From: Ligilactobacillus pabuli
Lineage (GTDB): Bacteria; Bacillota; Bacilli; Lactobacillales; Lactobacillaceae
Reading direction: 5' to 3'
DNA length: 33,968 nt
Assembly (NCBI RefSeq): GCF_022836475.1
Contig: NZ_BQXH01000022.1
Location: 1 to 33,968 of the forward strand
Each line of letters starts with the position of its first letter. Within the stretch, counting starts at the first letter, position 1. Shown here piece by piece: positions 1-9,718 of this stretch. A program made the position numbers and the translations under genes. The notes below the pieces were generated by a model that was given only the letters and a program-made list of their open reading frames with translations, was not told the origin of the DNA and ran no database searches.

Positions 1-49
1 GCTGGCCCCAGCCACACACCCCAGCACTTTAAACTAGCTATCAAAGTAT

Positions 50-82
50 AAAAAAAGAACTCCACCTTTAAGATAGAGTTCC
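50..82 (-). terminator. Rho-independent terminator after the KTR protein gene
   Basis: A stem of GAACTC (57-62) and GAGTTC (76-81) is followed on the minus strand by an uninterrupted T run. It lies about 35 bases downstream of the small zinc-ribbon gene and probably ends the tet(M) transcript in part. Confidence 0.6.
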
Positions 83-117
83 AAGGACCATCAACACTAT
101 TTGACAAAGTCCCCATT

Positions 118-306
118 TTATCGGCTCTGCGTCTTTGCGTCTGGCTCTGTAATCACAGTTACTTTGAACTGCTTTATTTCAATTAAATTTTCTTGTCTGC
201 ATTTCGGACAATAGAGGGGGAATTTTTTTAATTCAGTATCTTCCCTTATCTTTAATCGTGTTTTATTTCCACATACAGGACACAATATCCACTTGTAGTT
301 TATAAT
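118..306 (-). CDS. Cysteine-rich KTR-type small protein (Tn916 ORF after tet(M))
   Basis: This 62-residue protein has two CxxC pairs, CPVC and CPKC, about 24 residues apart, as expected of a zinc ribbon. It looks like the Cys_rich_KTR family that follows tet(M) in Tn916 relatives. There is no ATG, GTG or TTG at the N-terminus. A strong GGAGG lies just upstream of the in-frame codons ATT (304-306) and ATA (301-303), so I place the start at ATT. The function is unknown. It lies 97 bases after tet(M) and may be cotranscribed with it. The frame and Cys motifs are clear; the start codon is inferred. Confidence 0.7.
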   Translation of the reverse strand: MINYKWILCPVCGNKTRLKIREDTELKKFPLYCPKCRQENLIEIKQFKVTVITEPDAKTQSR

Positions 307-403
307 AACTATCTCCTCCTTTACACTTTAATTCAAATCTTTATTAAAAAATATTTCATCTTATTTAACAAGAAACCATATTTATATAACAACATAAAAT
401 ACA

Positions 404-2323
404 CTAAGTTATTTTATTGAACATATATCGTACTTTATCTATCCGACTATTTGGACGACGGGGCTGGCAAACAGGTTCACCGGTAGTAACATGGTACCCT
501 TTTAACTCTGTTAAACAAACACTACGTCCATTTGTAAAGAAAGTTAAATCACTACGATATTCTTGAATACACCGAGCAGGGATTTCTCCACTAAGAATGA
601 CCTCATTATTTTTCAATTGAGTGTCTACGATGTTCGCACAATATTTAGGAGCATCGTTGTATGCTCGTGAAAGATATTCCTGTGGCGCATAAATTTTAAA
701 ACTAAGATATGGCTCTAACAATTCTGTTCCAGCTTTTTTTAAGACTTGTTCCAATACAATAGGAGCAAGCATCCGAAAATCTGCTGGGGTACTAACAGGG
801 CTATAGTATAAGCCATACTTAAAACAGATTTTACAGTCCGTCACATTCCAACCATACAATCCTTGTTCACAACCATAGCGTATCCCTTCCATAACTGCAT
901 TTTGAAATGATTGATTTAAGTATCCAAGAGAAACCGAGCTCTCATACTGCATTCCACTTCCCAACGGAAGCGGTGATACAGATAAACCAATGGAAGCCCA
1001 GAAAGGATTTGGCGGCACTTCGATGTGAATGGTATATTCTGCATTTTTTAACGGTCTCTCCATATAAATGACTGTAGGCTCTTTTAGTTCTATCTCCACA
1101 TGATACTTTTCTTGCAACAGTGCACTAATCACTTCCATTTGTACTTTCCCTAAGAAAGAAAGTATAATTTCATGTGTCGTAGAATCCACGTAATATCGTA
1201 GAAGCGGATCACTATCTGAGATTTCCAAAAGGGCATCAAGCAACATTTCTCTCTGTTCAGGTTTACTCGGTTCAACAGTTGTTTGTAGTAGAGGGTGCGG
1301 ATTTTCAATCTTTTTTCTCTGTGGCAATAGTTTTGTATCTCCAAGAACACTATTTAACTTCAAAAACTCATTTTGCAAAATAACAATTTCTCCAGAATAA
1401 GCTCTATCAATCTTACATAATTCACCATTTATTGAAGTATACATTTCTGTAACTTTTATTTTTTCTTTTTCTGATACTCTAACCGAATCTCGTAAATGTA
1501 GTACTCCACTATAAAGGCGTATATATGCAAGACGTTGTCTTTTTTTTGTATATTCAATTTTGAAAACATTTCCGCAAAGTTCAGACGGACCTCGATGTGT
1601 TGATGAATAAAATTTATTAGTAATAACTTCTATAAGGTTATCAATCCCTATATTACTTTTTGCACTTCCATGATAAAGAGGGAACAGAGAACAATTCTGA
1701 AATCTTATGCTTTCCTCTTGTTCGAGTTCCAATGCTTCTAATGATTTACCGGACATATATTTCTCTAAAAGGTCATCGTTTCCCTCTATTACCGTATCCC
1801 ATTGTTCAGATTCGGTAAAGTTCGTCACACACACATTAGGATACAGTTCTACCTTCTGTTTGATTACAATTTCGGCAGAAAGTTTCTCTTTAATATCCTG
1901 ATAAACCGTTGATAAATCAATTCCATTTTGGTCAATCTTATTGATAAAAAAGATTGTGGGAATCCCCATTTTCCTAAGTGCATGAAATAATATACGAGTT
2001 TGTGCTTGTACGCCATCTTTTGCAGAAATCAGTAGAATTGCCCCATCTAAAACTGATAATGAACGATATACTTCTGCTAAGAAATCCATATGTCCTGGCG
2101 TGTCTATGATGTTCACCTTCGTATTTTCCCACTGAAAAGAGGTTATTCCTGTCTGAATTGTAATTCCTCTCTGACGTTCTAAAAGCGTATTATCCGTCCT
2201 CGTTGTACCTTTGTCCACGCTTCCTAATTCTGTAATCGCTCCACTGTTATATAATAAGCTTTCTGTTAAGGTAGTTTTTCCTGCATCAACATGAGCTAAA
2301 ACTCCAATATTAATAATTTTCAT
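404..2323 (-). CDS. tet(M): Tetracycline resistance ribosomal protection protein Tet(M)
   Basis: Tet(M) is an EF-G-like GTPase that removes tetracycline from the ribosome. The 639-residue product has the G1 motif AHVDAGKT at residues 10-17, the DTPGH motif near residue 74 and NKID near 128, followed by EF-G-like domains to the usual C-terminus. An upstream in-frame ATG at 2338 is part of the ribosome binding site (GGAGG, 6 bases before the ATG at 2323), so 2323 is the start. The gene is full length and shows no frameshift. It follows the orf12 leader and attenuator, so expression is expected to rise with tetracycline. Confidence 0.97.
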
Positions 2324-2338
2324 GTGATTTTCCTCCAT

Positions 2339-2425
2339 TCAAAAGCCCAAAAGGGCATAAAAATCCCAGTGATAAATACTCTTATCACTGGGATTTTTAT
2401 GCATAACCATAGGCATACAAAGCAT
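2339..2425 (-). CDS. Leader peptide (Tn916 orf12)
   Basis: This 28-residue leader begins MLCMPMVMHKNPSD and ends with TGA just before the tet(M) ribosome binding site. The 3' half of its coding region forms the attenuator stem, so ribosome progress through it would decide whether the terminator forms. This is the known Tn916 tet(M) control arrangement. It is too short for usual gene callers. Confidence 0.85.
   Translation of the reverse strand: MLCMPMVMHKNPSDKSIYHWDFYALLGF
2361..2398 (-). terminator. tet(M) transcriptional attenuator
   Basis: A perfect 15-bp stem (2361-2375 with 2382-2396) with a 6-base loop lies inside orf12. A second hairpin of AAGCCC and GGGC type lies at 2342-2355. The structure fits a terminator that is relieved when ribosomes track closely behind polymerase. 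Confidence 0.75.
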
Positions 2426-2546
2426 ACAGATATTCTCCGGATACTTTAGAATCACATGATAAAGGTATTCTTAAACTGGGTACAAAAAACTAAGCCCTCC
2501 TAAAAAAGGACATCCAATTATTTGTTCCCGCTATCAAATTGACAGT

Positions 2547-2570
2547 TTATTTAATAATACCTTGCCGCAT
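2547..2570 (-). CDS. Possible seven-residue leader peptide upstream of orf12
   Basis: The ORF MRQGIIK has an AGGAG nine bases upstream and lies just after the tet(M) promoter. It may be a first translated leader ahead of orf12. The length gives little statistical support; the ribosome binding site is the only positive evidence. Confidence 0.35.
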   Translation of the reverse strand: MRQGIIK

Positions 2571-2601
2571 ATTTATTAACTCCTTTTAAATAGATACTTA
2601 A

Positions 2602-2630
2602 ATAATAGCACGTAAGAGCATATTTGTAAA
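2602..2630 (-). promoter_or_regulatory. tet(M) promoter
   Basis: TTTACA (2625-2630) and TATTAT (2602-2607) are separated by exactly 17 bases on the minus strand. Transcription from here passes the short leader ORFs and the attenuator before tet(M). Confidence 0.75.
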
Positions 2631-2699
2631 GGAATCTCCAATTTTTTATCAAAGAGAGTACGTGATTACAAAATAGCTGTAATAATGTACCAATATTTG

Positions 2700-3632
2700 T
2701 TATTCTATAATCTTCCAATTACTCCCGTTCTTTTCAAGTACCAAATCAAATTGAGATACCTGCGTTGCTTTGGTCTGCTGGTCGATATACTCCACTGTCA
2801 GCGATACCGTGACTTGATTATCCTTACGATTGTGAATAGGATTTACCAGTTCTTGAAAGATGTACTCTTTTCCGATTGGTTTTAATATCCCGTCATTCAC
2901 ATAGTAGGAAAGTTCACTGGCTGTCGCTGTAGGATAGAGCTTGAAGAACGTCGTTAAAAACTCATTGATTTCATTGGTTGTAATGGAATCAACCGTCCCC
3001 TCACTTTCAATGGCTTTTGGTTTATAACTTGATTTCTTAGGTATGTTGGTAATGGTCGGATTCTTAACCAGTACCATATTTCCAGAACCATCTACATAGA
3101 CACTCACTATATAAGCAGAGTGGACGGTCTTTGTATTTTCTCCCTCTGTAATGAGCTGGTCTACACTGTAGGTTACATTAAACTCATTGTCGCCAGTTGG
3201 CTCTACCGTCCATATCTGAAATCCTCTTACAGAAGACGATACAGGAATATCTTTGCGTACTGTATCAACATTGAGAGCTTGAAGTTCATCTGTCAGATAG
3301 CCTTTTAGACTTTCCATTCGATTATCAATGGACTTATCGGATTGCTCCCATGAATAGTAGACTTTCGCAAAGTTCTCTACAAAATTTTCTACATGATGAG
3401 TATCAACGTATTCCTTTTCTATGATAGTTGTTTCGTGAATAGTATGAGTATCTATAGCTGTAAAGTGCTTGAATATCGCAAAGCTGAAACTAAGCCCTAA
3501 AAGTACCCACAAGGCAATCACAACCTTTTTATGAGGATTGACCTTATAGACACGAGGTTTCTTTTCCTTTGGTATCTGTTTTTCTTTATTCTGATTTTTT
3601 CTAAATTTCATCATTAAATCTTCCTTTCTCAT
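2700..3632 (-). CDS. orf13: Conjugal transfer protein, TcpC/VirB8-like (Tn916 orf13)
   Basis: This is the Tn916 Orf13 family, related to TcpC of pCW3 and ConC of ICEBs1: a bitopic membrane protein with a VirB8-like fold that serves as a scaffold of the transfer channel. A basic N-terminus is followed by one membrane segment (about residues 35-55) and an extracytoplasmic region of about 250 residues with two NTF2-like repeats. The annotated start overlaps the orf14 stop as ATGA. A better-spaced GGAAG lies before the ATG pair at 3614/3611, so translation may begin there. It is the last transfer gene before the tet(M) regulatory region. Confidence 0.9.
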   Translation of the reverse strand: MRKEDLMMKFRKNQNKEKQIPKEKKPRVYKVNPHKKVVIALWVLLGLSFSFAIFKHFTAIDTHTIHETTIIEKEYVDTHHVENFVENFAKVYYSWEQSDKSIDNRMESLKGYLTDELQALNVDTVRKDIPVSSSVRGFQIWTVEPTGDNEFNVTYSVDQLITEGENTKTVHSAYIVSVYVDGSGNMVLVKNPTITNIPKKSSYKPKAIESEGTVDSITTNEINEFLTTFFKLYPTATASELSYYVNDGILKPIGKEYIFQELVNPIHNRKDNQVTVSLTVEYIDQQTKATQVSQFDLVLEKNGSNWKIIE

Positions 3633-4630
3633 TGTTTGATTCGTCCTGCTCCCACTAAATGCTGTTGCCAGTAGGGGCTTGTTAAGTCGGCATAACCGAT
3701 TGGGTCGCCTGCATGAAACATACGGTTATTGCCAAGGTATATCCCAACATGAGTAATATAAGAGCCAGCGTTATAGGTAGAATGAAAGAAAACCAAATCG
3801 CCAGCTTGTGCTTCCGATAGTGGGATATGCTGGGTCACATCATATTGCTGTTGTGCGGTTCGTGGTAAGTTAATTCCAGCTTTTCCATACGTCCATTGTG
3901 TCAGTCCGCTACAATCAAAAGAAGTAGTCGGGGAAGCTCCACCGTAAACGTATCGCCAGCCCTCATATTTCAGTGCTTCGTCCATGATGGCTTGTACCGT
4001 ATCATCATCAAACTCTGTTGTGACAAGATACTGCGTTACCAGTTGCACATAAAACATATTGCCATAGTTGTATCGCCAGCCCCCATTGATAGGTATGGCT
4101 ATGGGATTGGGGTAAGACACTTTTTCGCCACCTGAATACTCTTTTGAGAAACTTTGAGCCAGTTCAAAGGTATATTTATTTCCACGATTAGCCACATACC
4201 CTAAGAAACCACCACCATAATTGTAGGACTGGATAACCGATTCTAAATCTACACTGAGCCTTTCGCTACTGGCTAATAATTCACTGAAATACTTCACACC
4301 TTGCTTAATGGATTCTTCTGTACTCAATGAATTAGGTGGAAGACCGAGGGATTCCGAGGACTGCATAACATCTTCCGCAGTACCGCCCGATTCCACCTGT
4401 ATAATCGCAAGAAGTATGTTGACATATTCTTCAACGCCATATTCTTTGGCATATTTTTCTACCATAGGCTTATGAGCCAGCACTTCTGCGGAAACATTCA
4501 CACCTCCATAATGAATATTGGAAATTCCGCTGTCCTGTTCATCTGAAAATAAAATGGCAACAAACAGAAGCAGTGAGAAGACCATCAAGAATAATCCAGA
4601 ACCACCAATCACTAAAGTTTTCAACTTCAT
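3629..4630 (-). CDS. orf14: Bifunctional cell-wall hydrolase, lysozyme-like plus NlpC/P60 (Tn916 orf14)
   Basis: This enzyme opens peptidoglycan for the conjugation channel. After an N-terminal membrane anchor (residues 5-29), a lysozyme-like domain covers about 50-200 with the likely catalytic Glu80 in QVESGG. An NlpC/P60 peptidase domain covers about 212-333, with Cys240 in the DCSG motif and His294 in THVGIYLG. It corresponds to Tn916 Orf14 and CwlT of ICEBs1. It overlaps orf15 by 4 bases (ATGA), so translation is probably coupled. All visible catalytic residues are present. Confidence 0.94.
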   Translation of the reverse strand: MKLKTLVIGGSGLFLMVFSLLLFVAILFSDEQDSGISNIHYGGVNVSAEVLAHKPMVEKYAKEYGVEEYVNILLAIIQVESGGTAEDVMQSSESLGLPPNSLSTEESIKQGVKYFSELLASSERLSVDLESVIQSYNYGGGFLGYVANRGNKYTFELAQSFSKEYSGGEKVSYPNPIAIPINGGWRYNYGNMFYVQLVTQYLVTTEFDDDTVQAIMDEALKYEGWRYVYGGASPTTSFDCSGLTQWTYGKAGINLPRTAQQQYDVTQHIPLSEAQAGDLVFFHSTYNAGSYITHVGIYLGNNRMFHAGDPIGYADLTSPYWQQHLVGAGRIKQ

Positions 4631-6804
4631 GGTTTCTTACCGACTTTCTTAATGGTGGCGGTTTTGATTGGTGGTCTACTTCTTGTATTTTGTAGTGGTA
4701 CTCTTTGAACAGTAGACGGACGTTCTTTTGTGATTGGACGTTGTGAAGTTCTATCTGCTGTAGTGGTTGAAGTTGCTGGCTTTTGAACGGTTTTTTCTTG
4801 AACGGTATTGCCTTGGCGTTCCACTTTTGGACTTGAAAAATCGGACTTAACTGCTGGACGCTCTTGTTTGGCTTGTTGAGATTCCTTATATGAAGTCTGA
4901 ATATTAGACTGTTTTGAGGTCTGTTCATCATGATATTGTTCTTGTCTTGTAGTCGGTCTTTCATGAACAGAAGAAGCAGGCTGTTTTTTCTGTTTGACCT
5001 GTTCCATTTCAGAGCGACGCTTCGCAATGGTTTTTCGCCTTTGTTCCTGCTGTTCCTTGCGTCCACTGGCTCTGTCCGCTTTGGTTTGAGAAATACTACT
5101 GGTTAAATCACGGACATTCTCTTTTACTTTGGATTTTCCTTGATATACTGCATATCTTGCATTGGTCGGCAAATCTTTAACCTGTTCTTTCAAACCACTA
5201 GCAGTGTCTACCATTCTGTCTTTGGTATCAGCTACTGTACCGATGGTTTGACCGATACGTTTTCCAAGTGTTGATTTTTCCTTTCCGTCTGGTCGGGAGT
5301 GATCTGCTTGTGTCCTTGCAGAACTCCCCGAACCCGACTGTCCTTTTTTACCTGTAACAATGGCAGACCCAGCCCCTAGAGTAGTCATGGAACGTCCAAG
5401 TTTCCGCTGTAGACGGTGCATGTGAGCGTGCATAAGCATACGAGGTTTTCTCATCACACGACTTCCCACACTTTGAGAATCGTTACTCTGTAGAGAAAAC
5501 ATACTCATTAAATCGCCCAGCTTGAAGTAGATTCCTGCAAAGGTCACAATCTGTAGAAAAGCAATCAAAAAGAACGGATAACCAGCCGATAAGGTATAGA
5601 GCATGGTTGAAATACTAAATGCTGTCGTAATAATCAATGTGATTCCAGCTCGTGTCAAAATGGTATTAAAGAGCTTTGTTATGGCTCGTTTTGACATACC
5701 ATCAAATGATGGAATCATGCTTAAAATAAAGCTCACAGGCAGAAACATAGCATAGATGATAAAAAGTACCTGCGAGAAAATCATGATTCCTGTTAATAGG
5801 AATACAAATATGGAAATCCCAATATTGAAGACAAATAGGAAGAAGACTGTACCTAAACGGTTAATGGTCTTTGTAATGGTTAGATTGGTATTGCTTCTGT
5901 CTTCAATTTCTTCCGCAACAATTTTTTCTCTGTCTTCGCCATTGTTGGAATCTGGGCTGGTGGAGAGCAGGCTTTCCACACGGTCAATACCGATACTTTC
6001 AATGTCTGAACTGTTGTATTGAAGCAGTAGCCACGGTTGCTGAACCTGTATGGAAAACAGGCTATCTCTGATTAAGTCCACGCTGTCCTTGCCTTGACTA
6101 TCGGAATGGGGCATGACAATCTTCGTGCCAAGTGATAAACTGGCATTACTGATGTCTGATGAAAAGTCATTGATTTTTTTAATGTAGTCGGGAGCGTAGG
6201 CAATAAAGGAAGCCGATAGGATAAACACCAGCACAAAATTCATAATGGCATGAATTGCCTTTGTGGTTTCTCTCTTTATCAGTCCCGTATAGGCAACATA
6301 AACCCCAAGAACCAAAATCAAGAGTAAGAGGAATCCAACATAGAAACCCTCTGTTGAAAATCCGTTTGCACTCACACCAGCTAAGGTCTGCATATTCTTA
6401 CCAATGGAATCTGCTGTAGCGGAAATGAAGTCTAAGGAATAGGCTTCCTGTACTAAGTAACCTGTCGCATTGGAAACATACAAACTGATTGTCCAAATAA
6501 AATTGGTAATGGCATATAGTCCATACATGACCTGTTTTCCAATCCCGTCCGACCAGTTCCACGGAAGCCAGCCCCAGCTATTATCCACATAAAAATCCAG
6601 TTGATAGTTTTCAAGTGGGTATCGGCTGTATTCATTTGCCACATTGACCGTATCATCTACCAAGCCCGCAGCTTGAACCACCGTTCCCAGCATGGCTAAA
6701 AGAAAAATGGCAATCACAAGTGTGAAAGCCACTGTCATTGCCACTTTACCTAGACGTTTCAGCGTCCAGTTTGATTTTATTCTGTTTACTATTGATGGTT
6801 TCAC
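4627..6804 (-). CDS. orf15: Polytopic conjugation membrane protein, VirB6-like (Tn916 orf15)
   Basis: The 725-residue product has an N-terminal membrane segment, then several more between about residues 85 and 430, and a long basic Gln/Lys/Ser-rich cytoplasmic tail from about 450 onward. It matches Tn916 Orf15 and ConG/TcpH, proposed to form the membrane pore of the transfer machine. The start codon is GTG at 6804, preceded by AGAGGTG. The gene starts 2 bases after the orf16 stop. Confidence 0.92.
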   Translation of the reverse strand: MKPSIVNRIKSNWTLKRLGKVAMTVAFTLVIAIFLLAMLGTVVQAAGLVDDTVNVANEYSRYPLENYQLDFYVDNSWGWLPWNWSDGIGKQVMYGLYAITNFIWTISLYVSNATGYLVQEAYSLDFISATADSIGKNMQTLAGVSANGFSTEGFYVGFLLLLILVLGVYVAYTGLIKRETTKAIHAIMNFVLVFILSASFIAYAPDYIKKINDFSSDISNASLSLGTKIVMPHSDSQGKDSVDLIRDSLFSIQVQQPWLLLQYNSSDIESIGIDRVESLLSTSPDSNNGEDREKIVAEEIEDRSNTNLTITKTINRLGTVFFLFVFNIGISIFVFLLTGIMIFSQVLFIIYAMFLPVSFILSMIPSFDGMSKRAITKLFNTILTRAGITLIITTAFSISTMLYTLSAGYPFFLIAFLQIVTFAGIYFKLGDLMSMFSLQSNDSQSVGSRVMRKPRMLMHAHMHRLQRKLGRSMTTLGAGSAIVTGKKGQSGSGSSARTQADHSRPDGKEKSTLGKRIGQTIGTVADTKDRMVDTASGLKEQVKDLPTNARYAVYQGKSKVKENVRDLTSSISQTKADRASGRKEQQEQRRKTIAKRRSEMEQVKQKKQPASSVHERPTTRQEQYHDEQTSKQSNIQTSYKESQQAKQERPAVKSDFSSPKVERQGNTVQEKTVQKPATSTTTADRTSQRPITKERPSTVQRVPLQNTRSRPPIKTATIKKVGKKP

Positions 6805-6806
6805 AT

Positions 6807-9254
6807 TTACACCTCTTTTCGCACAGGTGGTCTGGTATCAAAGGCATGGAGCAGTTCTTCAAATACAGGGTGGAACTGTATCACACCGACACAACCATAT
6901 AAATCACTGATAAGGCATTGCCCGTTTTCCAAATCACGCAATCGCTTCTGATTGTTTTCGTCCTCTGGGTCTACACCAAAAAAGGCTAAGGTCTTTTTAA
7001 TCTCGTTAAGGTCAGTGGAACGAAATGCAAATTTTAAGCCGAGGTTATTTTTCAGTTTTTCATCTAAGAGGTCGTCTGTATTTTGGGTCACGAAATATAC
7101 CCCAGCGTTCATAGCACGACCAGCCCGAACCAGCTTCATAGATAGTGTTTTTCCTTGTGCTACCTGTAAAAAGCTCCATGCTTCGTCTAAATCTACAATC
7201 TTGAAAATGCTTCGGTCTGTATGGATAAAGTCTAAAGCAAAGGTACTAATGACAATCAGCATAGCAACGGATAAAAGCTCCATAGTGGTATATTCCTCAA
7301 AGGAAGTTTCCTTGTCGGGAAGTACCAAGTCCGCAACCTGTATAATGTTCAGTTGTTTTTCTAAGCTGATAGACTGCTCCACATAACCATTACTGAATAA
7401 TAAATGTGCAAAGTCATAGTCTGTAAAACTTTCGATATGGTCGGCTATACTGGTACTTAGTGGCGTATTCTCAACCCGTAATTCCTCAATCACTTTCATC
7501 AACCCTCGTACTTCACTATTGGTTACTGCACGAATGGCTTTTCTAAGGATTGGGAAGCGTTCCCCATCACGAGAGGAAATCCCCATAAGGAATGTCAGAA
7601 TATCAATAGCCAGTGATTCAGAATCTTTGGGATTTTTCATAATCACATAAGGGTCAAGTAAGCCTTTGTTTTTCTCATCAGAAGTCAGAGTGACGATATT
7701 GATTTCATGGGAAATCTCTGGCAAGGTTTCTTTCCATCTGCCACGTTCTGCTTTTGGGTCTACAATCACTGCTTGTGCCCCATAAAGCACCGCATAATAG
7801 ACGATAAGGTTATTCGCAAAGGATTTACCACCACCCAGCGAACCAACAAAAGCCGACGCTAACGCATTGGTTACTGAACCCTTAACCCCTTGACTGGCAA
7901 GAGCAGGTTTCAGATAGACATTGCGTCCAGTATCTAAGCTGTAGCCAACATAAATCCCCTCATTTTCCCCCAGCATTTGAGTAGCACCAAAACCTAAACC
8001 AGCGAGGAAATCAGAGGTCACGTATTGAATATAATCATTCATATAACGCTTGCTGGCAGGTAAAAATTCTTCATGTAAGCCGAGCATATCCCCAAATGGT
8101 CGTACCAGTTTTACGCTTAAATCGTCATAAAAATCTTTCACTTCATTACAACGACGTTTGAGTTCGTCAAGATCATTTGCTGATACCCTTACCACATAAG
8201 ACAGCTTGTACATAGATTCCTTGCTTTGGTCTAAATTGGTTTCCAGCTCATTCACACTTTCCAGAGCTTCCGCCACATTGGAGCTGGTTTCATTATCACT
8301 TTGCCAAGCGTGGTTATCCAAGTCTTTCAGTTCTTTCTTTTTATTGCGGACAGTAGATAGGGCTTTACGATTCGCTACAATTTCCACATTCATTGACGTA
8401 TCAATCGGGAATGTAAATTGCTGTTGCTGGTAGTAGAAGATTTCAGAGGACGGGAAGTCCAGTTCTCCGACAATGCTGTTAATGGTAAAGTAAGCTACAT
8501 AGACGGTTTCATCTTCCTGCTGGATTTTCAAATATCGCTGTTTTTCTTCCACCAAACAGCGAGTAGGCTTAATCAAGTCATAGTATTTAATCAGCGTTTC
8601 ATTATCCAGCTTTTTCTTTGATAGATGGTACTCATACTCTTCATAGGCAGTGCCTGTCTGTCCGTAAAGGTGTTCAATCAGATAGCCGAAGTCGTCCTTA
8701 TCTAACCTGCGGATTTTGAAACGACGAGAGATTTTATTTTCTAAGAGCTTTTCCATCTTCTGAAAACGCAGGATTTCATCATTACTCATACTAACAAAAT
8801 CGCCCATCAGCTTATGGTTCACATCATAGACAAAATCAGACAAAGCATTTTTTGCTTCAACGGTAAGACTTTTCATAGAAAACTCCTGATCGTTGAGAAG
8901 CAACTTAAAGCCGATAAAGAAACGGTAGTTCACTTGATTTTCGCCAATCATGGATATTAAAGCGTCTGTCTGTTGGTCGATTTTGTCATAGGCAACCGCT
9001 TTGAGCTTGCCAGTGACTTCATTTTTGGAACGCTCTTGTGCAGAACGTATGCTGGATTCTGTACTGATTTGTAAAGCATGAATTTTGCCATCACGATTTT
9101 GTGCGATAAGCTGTCTGAAAGAATCATGCACTTGTATTTTCTGTTCTGGACTTAGAAATGAGTAATTGTAAGGAACAAGCTCATAGTAAGCATAACATTC
9201 CCCGTCTTTATTCCAGACGAGATTGTTTTCAATGTATTTAATTGGATATGCCAT
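6807..9254 (-). CDS. orf16: VirB4-like conjugation ATPase (Tn916 orf16)
   Basis: This 815-residue ATPase powers the conjugative channel (ConE/TcpF/VirB4 group). It has Walker A GSLGGGKS at residues 471-478 and Walker B KIVDLDEAW near 685-693. The region before them is the family's N-terminal domain. A longer frame extends upstream to 9305, but AGGAGTG is well placed before the ATG at 9254 and the extension overlaps orf17 heavily, so 9254 is chosen. The start overlaps the end of orf17 by 17 bases. Confidence 0.95.
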   Translation of the reverse strand: MAYPIKYIENNLVWNKDGECYAYYELVPYNYSFLSPEQKIQVHDSFRQLIAQNRDGKIHALQISTESSIRSAQERSKNEVTGKLKAVAYDKIDQQTDALISMIGENQVNYRFFIGFKLLLNDQEFSMKSLTVEAKNALSDFVYDVNHKLMGDFVSMSNDEILRFQKMEKLLENKISRRFKIRRLDKDDFGYLIEHLYGQTGTAYEEYEYHLSKKKLDNETLIKYYDLIKPTRCLVEEKQRYLKIQQEDETVYVAYFTINSIVGELDFPSSEIFYYQQQQFTFPIDTSMNVEIVANRKALSTVRNKKKELKDLDNHAWQSDNETSSNVAEALESVNELETNLDQSKESMYKLSYVVRVSANDLDELKRRCNEVKDFYDDLSVKLVRPFGDMLGLHEEFLPASKRYMNDYIQYVTSDFLAGLGFGATQMLGENEGIYVGYSLDTGRNVYLKPALASQGVKGSVTNALASAFVGSLGGGKSFANNLIVYYAVLYGAQAVIVDPKAERGRWKETLPEISHEINIVTLTSDEKNKGLLDPYVIMKNPKDSESLAIDILTFLMGISSRDGERFPILRKAIRAVTNSEVRGLMKVIEELRVENTPLSTSIADHIESFTDYDFAHLLFSNGYVEQSISLEKQLNIIQVADLVLPDKETSFEEYTTMELLSVAMLIVISTFALDFIHTDRSIFKIVDLDEAWSFLQVAQGKTLSMKLVRAGRAMNAGVYFVTQNTDDLLDEKLKNNLGLKFAFRSTDLNEIKKTLAFFGVDPEDENNQKRLRDLENGQCLISDLYGCVGVIQFHPVFEELLHAFDTRPPVRKEV

Positions 9255-9630
9255 AAAATTCACTCCTAACTGCTGTAATGGCTTCTTGTGGCTGGTTTCT
9301 GCCAAGCGTTACTTTTTTTCCTGCATAGGTCAGCTTTGGTCGCAGTGCATAAGCAATGACAGACTTCAAAAATCCATAAGGCTTTTTACCATCAAAAGTT
9401 TTTGTAGACATAAACCATGTGAAAGCCACAGGAATCCCAAAGTATTTGAGAAATGCTCCCTCTATCATGGAAAGAGGGGGCAAGTTGCCAAGTATCATCA
9501 CTGCAAAGAGTGACACGACAAACCATGTCATTTGCGTAAAGGTTATGGGAAACGGAAGTCTAAAATCATTGATAGAATACAGTACCTTTTCCACAGACCA
9601 GATACTGGTATAGCTTCGTATTTTCTTCAT
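9238..9630 (-). CDS. orf17: Conjugation membrane protein, TcpE family (Tn916 orf17)
   Basis: This 130-residue protein has two hydrophobic segments (about residues 22-60) and a basic C-terminus, as in the TcpE/ConD family needed for transfer. An in-frame ATG at 9744 lies inside the end of ardA with no ribosome binding site. The ATG at 9630 has AAAGGA at good spacing and gives the usual length. Confidence 0.9.
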   Translation of the reverse strand: MKKIRSYTSIWSVEKVLYSINDFRLPFPITFTQMTWFVVSLFAVMILGNLPPLSMIEGAFLKYFGIPVAFTWFMSTKTFDGKKPYGFLKSVIAYALRPKLTYAGKKVTLGRNQPQEAITAVRSEFYGISN

Positions 9631-9718
9631 GTAATCAATCCTTTCATAAAAAATAGGGGTAGCTGATTGAGCCACCCCGTAAAATAGAAAATCTGCCAGT
9701 AGTAATGTACCGACAGAT

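Noticed and set aside
1-30. GC-rich GCTGG/CCAGC palindrome at the window edge
   Set aside because: Too close to the window edge to know its context; no function can be assigned.
2500-2525. Possible extra terminator in the tet(M) leader (AAGCCCTCC with GGACATCC)
   Set aside because: The stem is too imperfect and lacks a convincing T run; the attenuator at 2361-2398 explains control.
4539-5066. 175-codon frame inside orf15
   Set aside because: It is another frame of the low-complexity Gln/Lys-rich tail of orf15 on the same strand; orf15 is a known complete gene.
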